Part shown: piece by piece, positions 29,439 through 40,210 of the stretch
Layout: each line of letters begins with the position of its first letter
Position numbering within the stretch: the first letter of the stretch is position 1
DNA from: Citrobacter amalonaticus
GTDB lineage: Bacteria > Pseudomonadota > Gammaproteobacteria > Enterobacterales > Enterobacteriaceae
DNA: 64,000 nt
Reading direction: 5' to 3'
Assembly (NCBI RefSeq): GCF_018323885.1
Contig: NZ_AP024585.1
Span: forward strand, 4,588,001 to 4,652,000
Position numbers and translations under genes: made by a program
Notes under the pieces: generated by a model
The model's database searches: none
What the model was told of the DNA's origin: nothing
What the model saw: only the letters and a program-made list of their open reading frames with translations

Positions 29439-30569
29439 TCAGGCGAAATAGTTCAGCAATGTCGTAATCACCGTGCGCTGATTCACTGCCGACAGGTTAT
29501 AGAACAGCGGCAGGCGCAGCAGACGTTCGCTCTCTTTGGTGGTGTAGCGGTCCTCGCCGGAGAATTCACCAAACTTGTCGCCAGCCGGGCAGTCATGCAG
29601 CGGAATGTAGTGGAACACCGCCATAATCTCGGCTTCTTTCAGGAAGTTAATCAGCGCGCTACGATCGTCAATGTCGCGCAGCTTGATATAAAACATATGG
29701 GCGTTCTGTTTGCAGTCATCCGGAATGGATGGCAATTCAATTCTGCCCGCACGCGCCAGCGGTGCGAGGGCATCGTAGTAGGTCTGCCACAGCGCCAGAC
29801 GCTGCTGATTAATGCGGTCCGCCGCTTCCAACTGTGCCCAGAGATAAGCGGCCTGTAGATCGGACATCAAATAGCTGGAACCAATATCACGCCAGGTATA
29901 TTTGTCGACCTGACCACGGAAGAACTGGCTGCGGTTAGTCCCTTTTTCACGAATGATTTCGGCTCGCTCAATAAGGCTGCGATCGTTAATCAGCGTTGCG
30001 CCGCCTTCGCCACCGGCGGTGTAGTTTTTGGTTTCATGGAAACTAAAGCAGCCGATGTGGCCGATCGTTCCCAGCGCCCGGCCTTTGTAAGTCGACATCA
30101 CCCCCTGCGCGGCGTCTTCTACCACAAACAGGTTGTACTTATCCGCCAGCGCCATGATGGTGTCCATCTCACAGGCCACACCCGCATAATGCACCGGCAC
30201 AATCGCCCGCGTTTTTTCGGTGATCGCCGCTTCAATGCGCGTTTCGTCAATGTTCATGGTATCCGGACGGATATCCACAAAGATGATTTTAGCGCCGCGC
30301 AGCACAAAGGCATTCGCGGTCGACACGAAGGTGTAACTCGGCATGATCACTTCATCACCCGGCTGGATATCCAGCAGCAGTGCCGCCATCTCCAGTGAGG
30401 CGGTACAGGAAGGCGTCAGCAGTACCTTCGCACTGCCAAAACGCTGCTCAAGCCACTGCTGACAACGACGGGTAAAGCCCCCGTCGCCACACAGCTTGCC
30501 GCTGCCCATTGCAGACTGCATATACTCAAGTTCGGTACCCACCACCGGCGGTGCGTTAAACGGAATCAT
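29439..30569 (-). CDS. wecE: dTDP-4-amino-4,6-dideoxygalactose transaminase WecE (RffA)
   Basis: The 376-aa PLP enzyme of the DegT/DnrJ/EryC1 family makes dTDP-Fuc4N for ECA. The PLP-binding lysine is in SFHETKNYTAGGEGG near 181, and the VVEDAAQGV motif lies upstream of it. Length and start (MIPFNAPPVVGTELEYMQSA) equal the E. coli protein. It lies 4 bp after wecD. Confidence 0.96.
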   Translation of the reverse strand: MIPFNAPPVVGTELEYMQSAMGSGKLCGDGGFTRRCQQWLEQRFGSAKVLLTPSCTASLEMAALLLDIQPGDEVIMPSYTFVSTANAFVLRGAKIIFVDIRPDTMNIDETRIEAAITEKTRAIVPVHYAGVACEMDTIMALADKYNLFVVEDAAQGVMSTYKGRALGTIGHIGCFSFHETKNYTAGGEGGATLINDRSLIERAEIIREKGTNRSQFFRGQVDKYTWRDIGSSYLMSDLQAAYLWAQLEAADRINQQRLALWQTYYDALAPLARAGRIELPSIPDDCKQNAHMFYIKLRDIDDRSALINFLKEAEIMAVFHYIPLHDCPAGDKFGEFSGEDRYTTKESERLLRLPLFYNLSAVNQRTVITTLLNYFA

Positions 30570-30573
30570 GTTG

Positions 30574-31251
30574 TCACCTGTATAACCAGTACGCGGTGCT
30601 TTCTACATTCGCACCGCTTTGTATATAACGTTTAAGCGCGGCGGTGTTGCCCATCTGGGTCGCCACCCGCAATGTTGTTTTGCCGCGCGCCTGCGCCCAT
30701 CCCAGCGCCGCCTGCATCAGCTCTGCCCCAACGCCACGCCCGGCGAGCAAGCCGATTCGCGCCTCGCGGTCATCCAGTTCACGCAGCGAGACATAGCCGC
30801 GAATATCCCCATTTGAGGTGCGAAGAACCAGACACTGATGATCAAACGTGCCATGCACCGCGTTTTCAATCCACTGCGCATAAAAGCGAGCGCTGGCGTC
30901 AGGCGCATACCACGGCGTGCGAAAGCGGCTTTGCGCAAAGGCCGCCGCAGCGAGCTGGCGCAAGGCCGGAATGTCCGTCAGTTGTGCAATTTCTGCGCCA
31001 GTTTGACCGTTGTTTTTCCCGACAGGAAGAACAAAATCGACTTCCCCTTCCACCAGCGCGAAACCCAGTTGTTGCAGAGCATCCAGCTCGCGGGTATTGG
31101 CCGCCGGGATTTTGGCCTGCACCCGCGACCAGGGCTGTAAGGCTTCTGCGGTCAATAACGGCGCCGCCGGATCCAGCCGGACAATGGCGCTGTTGATGCC
31201 AAAGAAGCGGTTTTCCCAGCCCAGCGGCTCAATACTGGCGTGGACGTGCAC
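30574..31251 (-). CDS. wecD: dTDP-fucosamine acetyltransferase WecD (RffC)
   Basis: The GNAT-family enzyme acetylates dTDP-Fuc4N for ECA synthesis. I start it at GTG 31251 (initiator followed by [13 protein letters not shown]), giving 225 aa, close to the E. coli 224 aa; a GGAG ribosome site lies 7 nt upstream. An ATG at 31278 is an alternative. The acetyl-CoA-binding region is [19 protein letters not shown], and the chain ends [14 protein letters not shown]. The start lies 23 bp inside rffH. Confidence 0.92.
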   Translation of the reverse strand: MHVHASIEPLGWENRFFGINSAIVRLDPAAPLLTAEALQPWSRVQAKIPAANTRELDALQQLGFALVEGEVDFVLPVGKNNGQTGAEIAQLTDIPALRQLAAAAFAQSRFRTPWYAPDASARFYAQWIENAVHGTFDHQCLVLRTSNGDIRGYVSLRELDDREARIGLLAGRGVGAELMQAALGWAQARGKTTLRVATQMGNTAALKRYIQSGANVESTAYWLYR

Positions 31252-32110
31252 GAAGCAGCTCCAGTAAATATTGGCCATAACCTGTTTTCGCCAGAGCGCT
31301 GGCGGCACGTTTCACGCCGTCATCATCCAGCCAACCATTGCGCCAGGCAATCTCTTCCAGACAGGCAATTTTGAATCCCTGACGCTTTTCAACCGTCTGC
31401 ACAAAGGTGCTCGCCTCAATCAAGCTGTCATGCGTTCCCGTATCGAGCCAGGCAAAACCGCGGCCCAGCAGCTCAACGGTCAGATTGCCTGCGTCAAGGT
31501 ACATCTGATTGATAGAGGTGATCTCCAGTTCGCCGCGTTCAGATGGTTTCACGCGCTTTGCGTACTCCACCACATTGCTGTCGTAGAAATAGAGCCCGGT
31601 CACCGCCCAGTTAGATTTTGGCTGCTTCGGTTTCTCTTCTAACGAGATGGCGCGGAAATTGTCATCAAACTCCACCACGCCAAACCGTTCTGGATCCATC
31701 ACCTGATAGCCAAACACGGTCGCCCCTTCGGTACGCGCGGCGACATGGCGCAATTTAGGACTGAACCCCTGACCGAAGAAAATATTGTCGCCTAACACCA
31801 GGCAGGAAGGTTCGCCGTTCAGGAACGTCTCACCGATGATAAACGCTTGCGCCAGGCCATCCGGACTCGGTTGTTCGGCATACTGCAAATGAATGCCAAA
31901 TTCAGAACCGTCGCCTAACAGACGCTGAAAATATCCTTTGTCTTCCGGCGTGGTGATAATCAGGATCTCACGAATGCCGGCCAGCATGAGCACCGATAAC
32001 GGGTAATAAATCATCGGCTTATCGTAAATGGGGAGCAGCTGTTTCGACACGCCACGCGTGATAGGATGCAAACGGGTGCCAGAGCCGCCCGCCAGAATGA
32101 TACCTTTCAT
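31229..32110 (-). CDS. rffH: Glucose-1-phosphate thymidylyltransferase RffH
   Basis: The 293-aa nucleotidyltransferase makes dTDP-glucose. The N-terminus [20 protein letters not shown] carries the GGxGxRL nucleotide-binding motif. Length equals E. coli RffH; it is a paralogue of RmlA in O-antigen clusters but sits in the ECA operon. It lies 19 bp after rffG and overlaps wecD by 23 bp. Confidence 0.96.
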   Translation of the reverse strand: MKGIILAGGSGTRLHPITRGVSKQLLPIYDKPMIYYPLSVLMLAGIREILIITTPEDKGYFQRLLGDGSEFGIHLQYAEQPSPDGLAQAFIIGETFLNGEPSCLVLGDNIFFGQGFSPKLRHVAARTEGATVFGYQVMDPERFGVVEFDDNFRAISLEEKPKQPKSNWAVTGLYFYDSNVVEYAKRVKPSERGELEITSINQMYLDAGNLTVELLGRGFAWLDTGTHDSLIEASTFVQTVEKRQGFKIACLEEIAWRNGWLDDDGVKRAASALAKTGYGQYLLELLRARPRQY

Positions 32111-32129
32111 GCCTTCCTCCTCCGGGAAA

Positions 32130-33197
32130 TTAGCCCTTCAGACCTAAACGTTGCCCCTGATAACTGCCGTCTTGTACGGGCTTCCACCAGGCCTCATTCG
32201 CCAGATACCACTGCACGGTTTTACGCATGCCGCTTTCAAAGGTTTCCTGCGGCGTCCAGCCAAGCTCACGGGCGATTTTTGACGCATCAATGGCGTAACG
32301 TAAGTCGTGACCAGGACGATCGTCCACAAAGGTAATCAGGTCGCGGTAATGTGCGATACCCTGTGGTTTGTTCGGCGCCAGCGTTTCCAGCAGCTCGCAA
32401 ATCGTCTCAACCACGTCCAGATTCTTACGCTCGTTATGACCGCCGATGTTATACGTTTCACCGACTTCTCCGGTGGTCGCCACGCAGTACAGCGCTCTCG
32501 CGTGATCGTCCACATACAACCAGTCGCGGACCTGCTGTCCGTTGCCATACACCGGCAGCGGTTTGCCCGCCAGCGCATTAAGAATCATCAGCGGGATCAG
32601 TTTTTCCGGGAAGTGGTAAGGGCCATAGTTGTTAGAGCAGTTGGTGATAAGGGTTGGAAGACCGTAAGTGCGCAACCAGGCGCGCACCAGGTGATCGCTG
32701 CTGGCTTTCGACGCGGAATAGGGGCTGCTAGGGGCGTAGGGCGTCGTCTCAGTAAAGAAATCATCCGTCGAGTGCAGATCGCCATACACCTCGTCCGTCG
32801 AGATGTGGTGGAAGCGAAACGCCGATTTCTTCTCGTCAGCCCGTTCACTCCAGTACGCCCGCGCCGCTTCCAGCAGCGTGTAGGTGCCAACAATGTTGGT
32901 TTCGATAAACGCCGCCGGTCCGTCGATGGAACGATCGACATGGCTTTCGGCGGCCAGGTGCATCACGCAGTCTGGCTGATACTGTTGAAATACCCGATCC
33001 AGCGAGGCACGATCGCAAATATCCACTTTCTCGAAAGCAAAGCGATCGTTCTGCGCAACCGGAGCCAGAGACATCAGATTGCCGGCGTAGGTGAGTTTAT
33101 CCACCACCACCACCGCATCTGCCGTCTCATTAATGATATGCCGTACCACCGCTGAGCCGATGAAACCTGCGCCACCCGTCACCAGAATCCGTTTCAT
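32130..33197 (-). CDS. rffG: dTDP-glucose 4,6-dehydratase RffG
   Basis: The 355-aa SDR enzyme starts at ATG 33197; an open stretch three codons further upstream (M-A-L) is not needed. The NAD motif is [12 protein letters not shown] near residue 7, and the catalytic YxxxK is YSASKAS near 160. It dehydrates dTDP-glucose for Fuc4NAc. Its start shares one base with the wecC stop. Confidence 0.96.
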   Translation of the reverse strand: MKRILVTGGAGFIGSAVVRHIINETADAVVVVDKLTYAGNLMSLAPVAQNDRFAFEKVDICDRASLDRVFQQYQPDCVMHLAAESHVDRSIDGPAAFIETNIVGTYTLLEAARAYWSERADEKKSAFRFHHISTDEVYGDLHSTDDFFTETTPYAPSSPYSASKASSDHLVRAWLRTYGLPTLITNCSNNYGPYHFPEKLIPLMILNALAGKPLPVYGNGQQVRDWLYVDDHARALYCVATTGEVGETYNIGGHNERKNLDVVETICELLETLAPNKPQGIAHYRDLITFVDDRPGHDLRYAIDASKIARELGWTPQETFESGMRKTVQWYLANEAWWKPVQDGSYQGQRLGLKG

Positions 33198-34459
33198 TAA
33201 CGCCACACTCCTTTGGTATCCACGACGTACTGCTGCTGCACAGCATCGCCCTGAATGGCTTTAAACTGGCTATGATCGACCAGCATCACCAGCACGTCGG
33301 CCGTCGCCAGCGCGTCGTTCAGGGCGGCAAGAGTACAAAGACCGTCCAGCTTTTTCGGCAACTGGTGAATATTCGGTTCCACCACCAGCGTTTCACCGCT
33401 GTGCCACTGGGCGATACTTTTTGCGATCCCCATTGCCGGGCTTTCACGCAAATCGTCGATATTGGGTTTGAATGCGAGGCCAAAGCAGGCGATTTTCACC
33501 TCGCTGGCGCGCTTATTCGTCGCCGCCAGGCAGTCCGCAACGGCGGCTTTGACCTGATCGACGACCCAGTGTGGTTTACCGTCGTTTACTTCACGCGCGG
33601 TACGGATCAGACGCGACTGCAACGGATTCTGCGCCACAATGAACCACGGGTCGACAGCAATACAGTGCCCGCCCACACCCGGTCCAGGCTGGAGAATGTT
33701 GACACGTGGATGACGGTTCGCCAGGCGGATCAGTTCCCAGACGTTAATCCCCTGCTCGGCGCAAATCAGCGACAGTTCGTTCGCAAAGGCGATATTGACG
33801 TCGCGGAAGCTGTTTTCCGTCAGCTTGCACATTTCGGCCGTACGGGAATTGGTCACCACGCACTCGCCTTCAAGAAATATTTTGTACAGCTCGCTGGCAC
33901 GCGCCGAGCACACCGGCGTCATGCCGCCGATGACCCGGTCATTCTTGATCAGTTCAACCATCACCTGACCCGGCAGAACGCGCTCAGGACAATAGGCGAT
34001 ATTCACATCCGCCTGCTCGCCCGCCTGCTGCGGGAAAGTGAGATCCGGACGCATTTCGGCCAGCCACGCCGCCATCTGTTCGGTCGCGCCAACCGGAGAG
34101 GTCGACTCGAGGATCACCAGCGCGCCCTTTTTCAGCACTGACGCAACGGATTTCGCCGCCGCTTCGACATAGGTCATATCCGGCTCATGCTCACCTTTAA
34201 ACGGCGTCGGTACTGCAATCAGATACGCATCGGCATCGACAGGGGTCGTGGTGGCGCGCAGAAAACCGCCTTCCACCGCCGTTTTCACGACGTTATCGAG
34301 GTCCGGCTCAACAATATGGATTTCACCGCGGTTGATGGTCTCCACCGCATGCGGGTTAACGTCCACCCCAATCACCTGCTTTTGGCGCGAAGCAAAGGCA
34401 GCCGCCGTCGGCAAACCGATATATCCCAGCCCAATAACAGAAATGGTAGAAAAACTCAT
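33197..34459 (-). CDS. wecC: UDP-N-acetyl-D-mannosamine dehydrogenase WecC
   Basis: The 420-aa UDP-sugar dehydrogenase oxidises UDP-ManNAc to UDP-ManNAcA. The NAD-binding motif is [15 protein letters not shown] at about 8-22. The catalytic cysteine lies in [15 protein letters not shown] near 266, and the C-terminal domain includes [16 protein letters not shown]. Length equals E. coli WecC. It overlaps wecB by 4 bp. Confidence 0.96.
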   Translation of the reverse strand: MSFSTISVIGLGYIGLPTAAAFASRQKQVIGVDVNPHAVETINRGEIHIVEPDLDNVVKTAVEGGFLRATTTPVDADAYLIAVPTPFKGEHEPDMTYVEAAAKSVASVLKKGALVILESTSPVGATEQMAAWLAEMRPDLTFPQQAGEQADVNIAYCPERVLPGQVMVELIKNDRVIGGMTPVCSARASELYKIFLEGECVVTNSRTAEMCKLTENSFRDVNIAFANELSLICAEQGINVWELIRLANRHPRVNILQPGPGVGGHCIAVDPWFIVAQNPLQSRLIRTAREVNDGKPHWVVDQVKAAVADCLAATNKRASEVKIACFGLAFKPNIDDLRESPAMGIAKSIAQWHSGETLVVEPNIHQLPKKLDGLCTLAALNDALATADVLVMLVDHSQFKAIQGDAVQQQYVVDTKGVWR

Positions 34460-35586
34460 AGCGATACCCGATTGTTTTTTAATGCGTGTAAAATGCGGCC
34501 GCAGGCCTGCCCGTCACCGTAAGGGTTATGGGCGCGGCTCATAGCCTGATATTCGTTTTCGTCATGCAGCAAACGCGTGACTTCTTCAACAATGCGCTGT
34601 GGGTCTGTCCCCACCAGACGCACGGTCCCGGCGGTAATGGCCTCGGGTCGTTCGGTTGTTTCACGCATCACCAGCACCGGTTTGCCCAGTGACGGTGCCT
34701 CTTCCTGAATCCCGCCGGAGTCCGTCAGAATCAGCCAGGCGTGATTCATCAGCCAGACAAAGGGCAGATAGTCCTGCGGTTCAATCAGCGTCACGTTTTC
34801 AACATGACCGAGAATGCGGTTGACCGGCTCGCTGACGTTCGGGTTCAGGTGCACTGGATAGACAATCTGCACATCCTGATTGGCGGCCGCAATCTCCGCC
34901 AGCGCATGGCAAATCTGCTCAAATCCACGGCCAAAACTTTCGCGACGATGACCGGTCACCAGGATCAGTTTTTTATCCGAACTGAGGAACGGATACTGCT
35001 CGGCCAGTTCTGAACGCAACGTATCACTAGCCAGAACGCGGTCGCGCACCCAGATCAGCGCATCGATCACCGTATTGCCGGTGACAAAGATGCGGCTGTC
35101 GGCAATATTCTCGCGCAACAGGTTTTGCCGCGAGTTCTCCGTCGGCGCAAAGTGATACATCGCCAGATGCCCGGTCAGCGTACGGTTTGCCTCTTCCGGC
35201 CACGGGGAATAGAGATCGCCAGTGCGTAACCCGGCCTCGACATGGCCGACCGGTATACGTTGATAAAACGCGGCCAGACTGGTCGCAATCGTGGTGGTGG
35301 TATCTCCGTGTACCAGTACCACATCTGGCTTGAAGTCAGCGAGGATAGGCTTCAGCCCTTCCAGTATCCGACAGGTTATCTCTGTCAATCCCTGACCCGG
35401 TTGCATAATATTGAGATCGTAATCAGGAACAATAGAAAAGAGATTCAATACCTGATCGAGCATCTCCCGGTGCTGCGCGGTGACGCAGACTTTTGCGTCG
35501 AAATCAGGATCCTTTGCCAGCGCATGCACCAGAGGTGCCATTTTTATGGCTTCCGGTCGCGTGCCAAATACAGTCAGTACTTTCAC
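34456..35586 (-). CDS. wecB: UDP-N-acetylglucosamine 2-epimerase WecB
   Basis: The 376-aa enzyme converts UDP-GlcNAc to UDP-ManNAc. The start is GTG 35586, giving [20 protein letters not shown] after the initiator and the E. coli length; the frame extends 14 codons upstream but that part is not family-like. Motifs [18 protein letters not shown] and [16 protein letters not shown] are clear. It lies 55 bp after wzzE across a hairpin, and overlaps wecC. Confidence 0.95.
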   Translation of the reverse strand: MKVLTVFGTRPEAIKMAPLVHALAKDPDFDAKVCVTAQHREMLDQVLNLFSIVPDYDLNIMQPGQGLTEITCRILEGLKPILADFKPDVVLVHGDTTTTIATSLAAFYQRIPVGHVEAGLRTGDLYSPWPEEANRTLTGHLAMYHFAPTENSRQNLLRENIADSRIFVTGNTVIDALIWVRDRVLASDTLRSELAEQYPFLSSDKKLILVTGHRRESFGRGFEQICHALAEIAAANQDVQIVYPVHLNPNVSEPVNRILGHVENVTLIEPQDYLPFVWLMNHAWLILTDSGGIQEEAPSLGKPVLVMRETTERPEAITAGTVRLVGTDPQRIVEEVTRLLHDENEYQAMSRAHNPYGDGQACGRILHALKNNRVSL

Positions 35587-35606
35587 ATCGATTCTCTTCG
35601 AATAGT

Positions 35607-35630
35607 CAGTGAGGGCCCAGCCCCTCACTG
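35607..35630. other. Perfect hairpin in the wecB leader
   Basis: Arms CAGTGAGGG (35607-35615) and CCCTCACTG (35622-35630) form a 9-bp perfect stem with a 6-nt loop, 11 bp past the wzzE stop and 20 bp before the wecB GTG. No T-run follows, so it is more likely an mRNA structure than a terminator. Confidence 0.6.
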
Positions 35631-35641
35631 CGGCAGTCGTG

Positions 35642-36688
35642 CTAAATCGTGCGGCGGCGGGTTAACGCAACACCTGCGCCGATAAGCCCCCCCACGATGC
35701 CCCACATCACCATCAGGAAGGCACGGCGCGGGCTATCGCGTTTTACCGGTTCTTCCGGTGTACGCAAATAGCGATAGGTCTGAAAACGCGGGTCCAGCGT
35801 GGGGCCCACATTCAATGTATTTAGCATGGCTCGATTCTGGAAGTAGTCCAGATCGAAAGAGGGGCCGACCGCCTGTAAATTTTCAAGGCGTGCCTGGAGC
35901 ATGGGACGTCCGAGCAGAAACAGCTCCGAATCCGGTAATTCATCCGCTGGCACATCGGTCGCACTGCGGGAGATATTGTGCTGTTCAGCGATTTTAAGCG
36001 CCTGTTCAATACTGCTCACGCGGCGGGAGAAAATTGCTTTCGCCACCTCTTCCTGACGTTTGACCTGCGCCTTCATTTGCACGGTCCGCGCGGCCCACGC
36101 GCCTTTCAGTTCTTCATTGAGATGGCTTGCCGCACGCTGGCTGGAGAACGCCACATACTGACGCAGCAGATTGTTCGCATCAGGTGCGGTTTCGGCAATC
36201 AGCTTGACGCTGTCGTTAATGGCACGGGCAAAATCACCGGGAGTGAACTGAATGTTGTTGATCATCTCATCCAGCATGGCGGCATCGGCCTTGCTGTTGC
36301 CAACCATCCGCTGCTTGTAATAGTCAGTTTGCAGCCAGAAGTCGCGACGCGTATCCCAGGAGGCCAGTTGCATCACAAACTCTTTATAGGCTTCGTCCAT
36401 GACCGAAGGTTGATCACCTGACGCGTTGTCCGCTTTCGCATCCAGATTCCGCAAAAACTGCTGTTGGGAATAGTAACCCCCCAGCATATTCACCGTGGGG
36501 CGATCGGAGATCGCGGTCGCGCTCCACTCCTGACGAGCAAAAAAAGTATACGCCAGCGCGATCAGCGCGAATAACAGCGCGATACCGACAATCCACACCT
36601 TCCCGGCCCATAAGGTACGAAACAACCCACGAATATCCAGTTCATTTTCAGCGCTCACAACGTGTGCCCCCGGTAATGGTTGAGTCAT
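35642..36688 (-). CDS. wzzE: ECA chain-length regulator WzzE
   Basis: The 348-aa inner-membrane co-polymerase has a first helix at about 31-52 ([20 protein letters not shown]), a large periplasmic coiled-coil domain and a C-terminal helix ([20 protein letters not shown]). The Pro-rich segment [14 protein letters not shown] before the second helix is typical of Wzz. It sets ECA length with WzyE. It lies 11 bp after wecA. Confidence 0.95.
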   Translation of the reverse strand: MTQPLPGAHVVSAENELDIRGLFRTLWAGKVWIVGIALLFALIALAYTFFARQEWSATAISDRPTVNMLGGYYSQQQFLRNLDAKADNASGDQPSVMDEAYKEFVMQLASWDTRRDFWLQTDYYKQRMVGNSKADAAMLDEMINNIQFTPGDFARAINDSVKLIAETAPDANNLLRQYVAFSSQRAASHLNEELKGAWAARTVQMKAQVKRQEEVAKAIFSRRVSSIEQALKIAEQHNISRSATDVPADELPDSELFLLGRPMLQARLENLQAVGPSFDLDYFQNRAMLNTLNVGPTLDPRFQTYRYLRTPEEPVKRDSPRRAFLMVMWGIVGGLIGAGVALTRRRTI

Positions 36689-36699
36689 CGCACCCTCAT

Positions 36700-37803
36700 T
36701 TACTTGGTTAATTTTGGATTGTTATCACGGTTTCTTCGTAATCTGCGCTTCATGCGCTTAATGAACCTCGCCACCTTCCAGGCACGTTTAATGCAGTAAC
36801 CGTAGAGGAAGAATGCTAGCAAAAAGAGCACCAGCATGACCCATTCCGGGACAAAATGAGAATATTCCGCCAGCACGCCAATCGAGGCCAGTATTGCGGC
36901 GGCTAGCGTGATCAGGACAAACGCCTGACGTGAAGTAAACCCTGCACGCATGATCAAATGATGAATATGCTGACGGTCTGGCGAGAACGGGCTCATCCCT
37001 TTACGCAGACGACGATACATGATGGCCACCATGTCCATCAGCGGAATGGCGATGATCCATAGCGCGGTAACCGGGCTTATCGGGTGCGTTTTACCCTGGG
37101 TAGTTTCAAGCAGGATCCAGATAACGGTAAAACCAATCAGCGTACTGCCGGCGTCACCCATAAACACTTTATAGCGACGGCCAAGCGCACCGAGGTTCAA
37201 CAGGATATAGGGCAGGATGGCGGCGATCATGGCAAAGCACCAGATAGCCAGACTGGTCTGTCCATCAAACCACAGAATAAGCCCCATTGCGGCAAATGAG
37301 ACGCTGGAGAGCCCGCCTAATAAGCCATCGATACCATCCACCATGTTGAAGGCATTGATCGCGGCCCATACGGCGAAGAGCGTGAGGAAATAACCAAACG
37401 GGCCGAGCACCATCTCCCACGGGCCAAAGATATAACCGAGGCTGCTGAGATAAAGCTTGCCCACCGCCATCATAATTACGCCGATAGCAGCCTGAATGGT
37501 GGCACGTATTTTTACGCTAATATCAAAGCGATCGTCCAGTGCACCGATAAAGACCAGGACACCGGCACAAGCCAGATAGAGAGCAGCGTGGGGGATATAG
37601 ACATTCACAATGCTAAATGTGAAACAAATCCCCGCATAAACTGAGATGCCCCCAACCAACGGTATCAATCCCTGGTGGCGTTTACGGAAGTTGGGTTTAT
37701 CCACTAAACCGACCTTTTTTGCGACCTTCCGTGCAAAAAACAGGAACAGTGTCGTGAATAAAAAAATACTGATGAGATCAGTACTGACTGTCAGTAAATT
37801 CAC
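36700..37803 (-). CDS. wecA: Undecaprenyl-phosphate GlcNAc-1-phosphate transferase WecA
   Basis: The 367-aa, about 11-helix enzyme makes GlcNAc-PP-undecaprenol (lipid I), the first step of ECA and of many O antigens. The start codon is GTG 37803 (then NLLTVSTDLISIFLFTTL). Acidic motifs FIGALDDRFDI near 90 and NMVDGIDGLLGG near 156-160, and the HIHH motif in DRQHIHHLIM, are typical. It leads the ECA cluster. Confidence 0.96.
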   Translation of the reverse strand: MNLLTVSTDLISIFLFTTLFLFFARKVAKKVGLVDKPNFRKRHQGLIPLVGGISVYAGICFTFSIVNVYIPHAALYLACAGVLVFIGALDDRFDISVKIRATIQAAIGVIMMAVGKLYLSSLGYIFGPWEMVLGPFGYFLTLFAVWAAINAFNMVDGIDGLLGGLSSVSFAAMGLILWFDGQTSLAIWCFAMIAAILPYILLNLGALGRRYKVFMGDAGSTLIGFTVIWILLETTQGKTHPISPVTALWIIAIPLMDMVAIMYRRLRKGMSPFSPDRQHIHHLIMRAGFTSRQAFVLITLAAAILASIGVLAEYSHFVPEWVMLVLFLLAFFLYGYCIKRAWKVARFIKRMKRRLRRNRDNNPKLTK

Positions 37804-37823
37804 AATGCGTGCTCTCAGAGAAA

Positions 37824-37829
37824 ATTATA
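37824..37829 (-). promoter_or_regulatory. Candidate -10 box of the ECA operon
   Basis: A perfect TATAAT on the minus strand lies 21 bp before the wecA GTG, in the only long gap (238 bp) upstream of the cluster. I see no good -35 at 17 bp, so this is a weak call. Confidence 0.35.
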
Positions 37830-37992
37830 AGCAGAAGTATAACCACGAAGGCCTGTATTCAGAAGGGAAACTCCACTCCGAACCGTCTGTTTTGTATAAT
37901 TATTAACCACGTGTCGCACTTGATGGCTGACGCACGTGCAGCGGAGGACAATAACCCCTGATTTGTTAACTTGTCGTTAAGATTACAGACAT

Positions 37993-38026
37993 AAAAGCAA
38001 AACGCCACGTAAAAACGTGGCGTTTT
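37993..38026 (-). terminator. Intrinsic terminator of rho
   Basis: Arms AAAACGCCACGT (37999-38010) and ACGTGGCGTTTT (38015-38026) form a 12-bp stem with a 4-nt loop, followed on the minus strand by GCTTTTATG. It is 15 bp past the rho stop and separates rho from the ECA promoter. Confidence 0.85.
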
Positions 38027-38041
38027 CGGCTGAGAGCTCGT

Positions 38042-39301
38042 TTACGAGCGCTTCATCATGTCGAAGAAGTCGTCGTTAGTCTTGGTCATCGCCAGTTTAT
38101 TAATGAGGAATTCCATTGCGTCGATTTCGCCCATCGGGTGAATAATCTTGCGCAGGATCCACATTTTCTGCAGCTCTTCCTGAGTGGTGAGCAGTTCTTC
38201 TTTACGGGTACCGGAACGGTTGTAGTCGATAGCCGGGAAGACGCGTTTTTCAGCAATCTTACGAGAGAGGTGCAGTTCCATGTTACCGGTGCCTTTAAAC
38301 TCTTCGTAGATGACTTCATCCATCTTAGAGCCGGTATCGATCAACGCCGTTGCGATGATGGTCAGGCTGCCGCCCTCTTCCACGTTACGCGCCGCACCGA
38401 AGAAACGCTTCGGACGATGCAGAGCGTTAGCGTCCACACCACCGGTCAGCACTTTACCGGAAGCCGGAACCACGGTGTTGTATGCACGTGCCAGACGGGT
38501 GATGGAGTCGAGCAGAATGATAACGTCTTTTTTGTGTTCAACCAGACGTTTCGCTTTCTCGATCACCATTTCCGCTACCTGAACGTGACGGGATGCCGGT
38601 TCGTCAAAGGTAGAAGCAACAACTTCACCTTTCACCAGACGTTGCATCTCGGTCACTTCTTCCGGACGTTCGTCAATCAGCAGCACCATCAACACACAGT
38701 CAGGGTGGTTGTAAGCGATGCTCTGCGCAATGTTTTGCAGCAGCATGGTTTTACCGGCTTTCGGCGGTGCGACGATCAGACCACGCTGACCACGACCGAT
38801 TGGTGAAGCCAGATCCAAAACGCGCGCCGTTAAGTCTTCGGTAGAGCCGTTACCACGTTCCATACGCAGACGAGAGTTTGCGTGCAGCGGGGTTAAGTTT
38901 TCGAAGAGAATTTTATTACGGGCGTTTTCCGGTTTGTCGTAGTTAACTTCGTTAACTTTCAGCAGCGCAAAGTAGCGTTCGCCTTCTTTTGGCGGGCGAA
39001 TCTTACCAGAGATGGTATCACCAGTGCGGAGGTTGAAACGGCGGATTTGGCTGGGGGAAACGTAGATGTCATCAGGACCGGCGAGGTAGGAGCTGTCTGC
39101 AGAACGGAGGAAACCAAATCCATCCTGCAATATCTCCAGCACACCGTCACCAAAGATATCTTCGCCACTCTTTGCGTGCTGCTTCAGGATGGCAAAAATA
39201 ATGTCCTGCTTACGCATACGAGCCAGGTTTTCCAGCCCCATATTTTCGCCGAGAGTGATCAGCTCAGAAACCGGCGTATTCTTTAATTCGGTAAGATTCA
39301 T
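38042..39301 (-). CDS. rho: Transcription termination factor Rho
   Basis: The 419-aa hexameric RNA helicase begins [20 protein letters not shown] at ATG 39301. The frame opens 24 codons earlier, but 419 aa is invariant in the family. It has an N-terminal RNA-binding OB fold (with DGFGFLRS), the P-loop [11 protein letters not shown], Walker [15 protein letters not shown], and the R-loop region. It is preceded by a long leader (39302-39641) that in E. coli carries rhoL and attenuates rho by Rho itself. Confidence 0.98.
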   Translation of the reverse strand: MNLTELKNTPVSELITLGENMGLENLARMRKQDIIFAILKQHAKSGEDIFGDGVLEILQDGFGFLRSADSSYLAGPDDIYVSPSQIRRFNLRTGDTISGKIRPPKEGERYFALLKVNEVNYDKPENARNKILFENLTPLHANSRLRMERGNGSTEDLTARVLDLASPIGRGQRGLIVAPPKAGKTMLLQNIAQSIAYNHPDCVLMVLLIDERPEEVTEMQRLVKGEVVASTFDEPASRHVQVAEMVIEKAKRLVEHKKDVIILLDSITRLARAYNTVVPASGKVLTGGVDANALHRPKRFFGAARNVEEGGSLTIIATALIDTGSKMDEVIYEEFKGTGNMELHLSRKIAEKRVFPAIDYNRSGTRKEELLTTQEELQKMWILRKIIHPMGEIDAMEFLINKLAMTKTNDDFFDMMKRS

Positions 39302-39388
39302 AGTGGTGTGAGTTCTTAAACTTGGGGTAAATCTCGAACTTAATGTTGTGAATGGTATGGCAGGGTCATCCATGCCTGTTTACGGCCA

Positions 39389-39487
39389 TCAACTCATGTC
39401 TGTTCGCTGTCTGGTCACAGGAAAGTACGCAGAACTGAAACGACAAGACGGATTGAATGATAAGCCAGGAATCTGTCCACTTCGCGT
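39389..39487 (-). pseudogene. rhoL: rhoL leader ORF remnant with ACG in place of the start codon
   Basis: The minus strand reads (ACG)RSGQIPGLSFNPSC, then RFSSAYFPVTRQRTDMS and a TGA stop. This aligns with the 33-aa E. coli RhoL leader (start MRSEQISG, end RKDMSR) from memory. The start ATG is replaced by ACG at 39487-39485, and the ORF is one codon shorter. It may be translated poorly from ACG, or not at all. The preserved reading frame favours recent loss or weak use. Confidence 0.6.
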
Positions 39488-39641
39488 GCGAGAAAAAACG
39501 GGAAGTATTGGAGTTATCAAGATTCAAACTTAATAAGGTATGTTTAATACGAAGTCAACACTAACTTAGCACGACTCAAGTCGGGCGTCCAGTCATCCGA
39601 ATCAATTAGGATTCAGGTCGCCCGAACATGAGACGTCCGGC

Positions 39642-39971
39642 TTACGCCAGGTTCGCGTCGAGGAACTCTTTCAGCTGACCTTTGGACAGTGCGCCCACTT
39701 TGGTCGCTGCAACCTCACCGTTCTTGAACAGCAGCAGGGTCGGGATGCCACGGATACCATACTTCGGCGCAGTGCCTGGGTTTTGGTCAATGTTCAGTTT
39801 AGCAACCGTCAATTTGCCCTGATATTCGTCAGCGATTTCATCCAGAATCGGGGCGATCATTTTGCACGGTCCGCACCACTCTGCCCAGAAATCAACGAGG
39901 ATCGCCCCGTCCGCTTTGAGTACATCCGTGTCAAAACTGTCGTCAGTCAGGTGAATAATTTTATCGCTCAT
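39642..39971 (-). CDS. trxA: Thioredoxin 1 TrxA
   Basis: The 109-aa product begins [20 protein letters not shown] at ATG 39971; 14 further in-frame upstream codons are outside the family. The redox motif WCGPC is at 32-36, and the cis-Pro segment [11 protein letters not shown] lies near 74-84. It is the main cytoplasmic disulfide reductase. It is divergent from rhlB across a degenerate ERIC element. Confidence 0.98.
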
Positions 39972-40003
39972 ATAAACTCCACAGGAATAAGCCTGGTGTG
40001 TTG

Positions 40004-40130
40004 GTGTATACACATCATCCTTTAAGCTGCCTCTTTGTTGGCTTCACTCATCGTCCAGGTCACGTACTCTGTACGTTCTTGTGGACGCGTTCGCTTGCCG
40101 CCTCGACGCATCATGAATGATTTGTGTACA
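40004..40130. repeat. ERIC element 3 (highly degenerate) between trxA and rhlB
   Basis: The ends TGTATACACATCATCC and ATGAATGATTTGTGTACAG mirror the outer ERIC sequence, and the core GTCCAGGTCACGTACTCTGTACGTTC is a decayed central palindrome. Its length of about 127 bp is correct. It occupies the divergent trxA/rhlB region. Confidence 0.75.
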
Positions 40131-40210
40131 GCATTAACCAACTAAAGGTTGACTTTATTTCACCGGATACGCTTTCGTAAAGCAATAGTAAGCTGATATT
40201 CTACCACACT

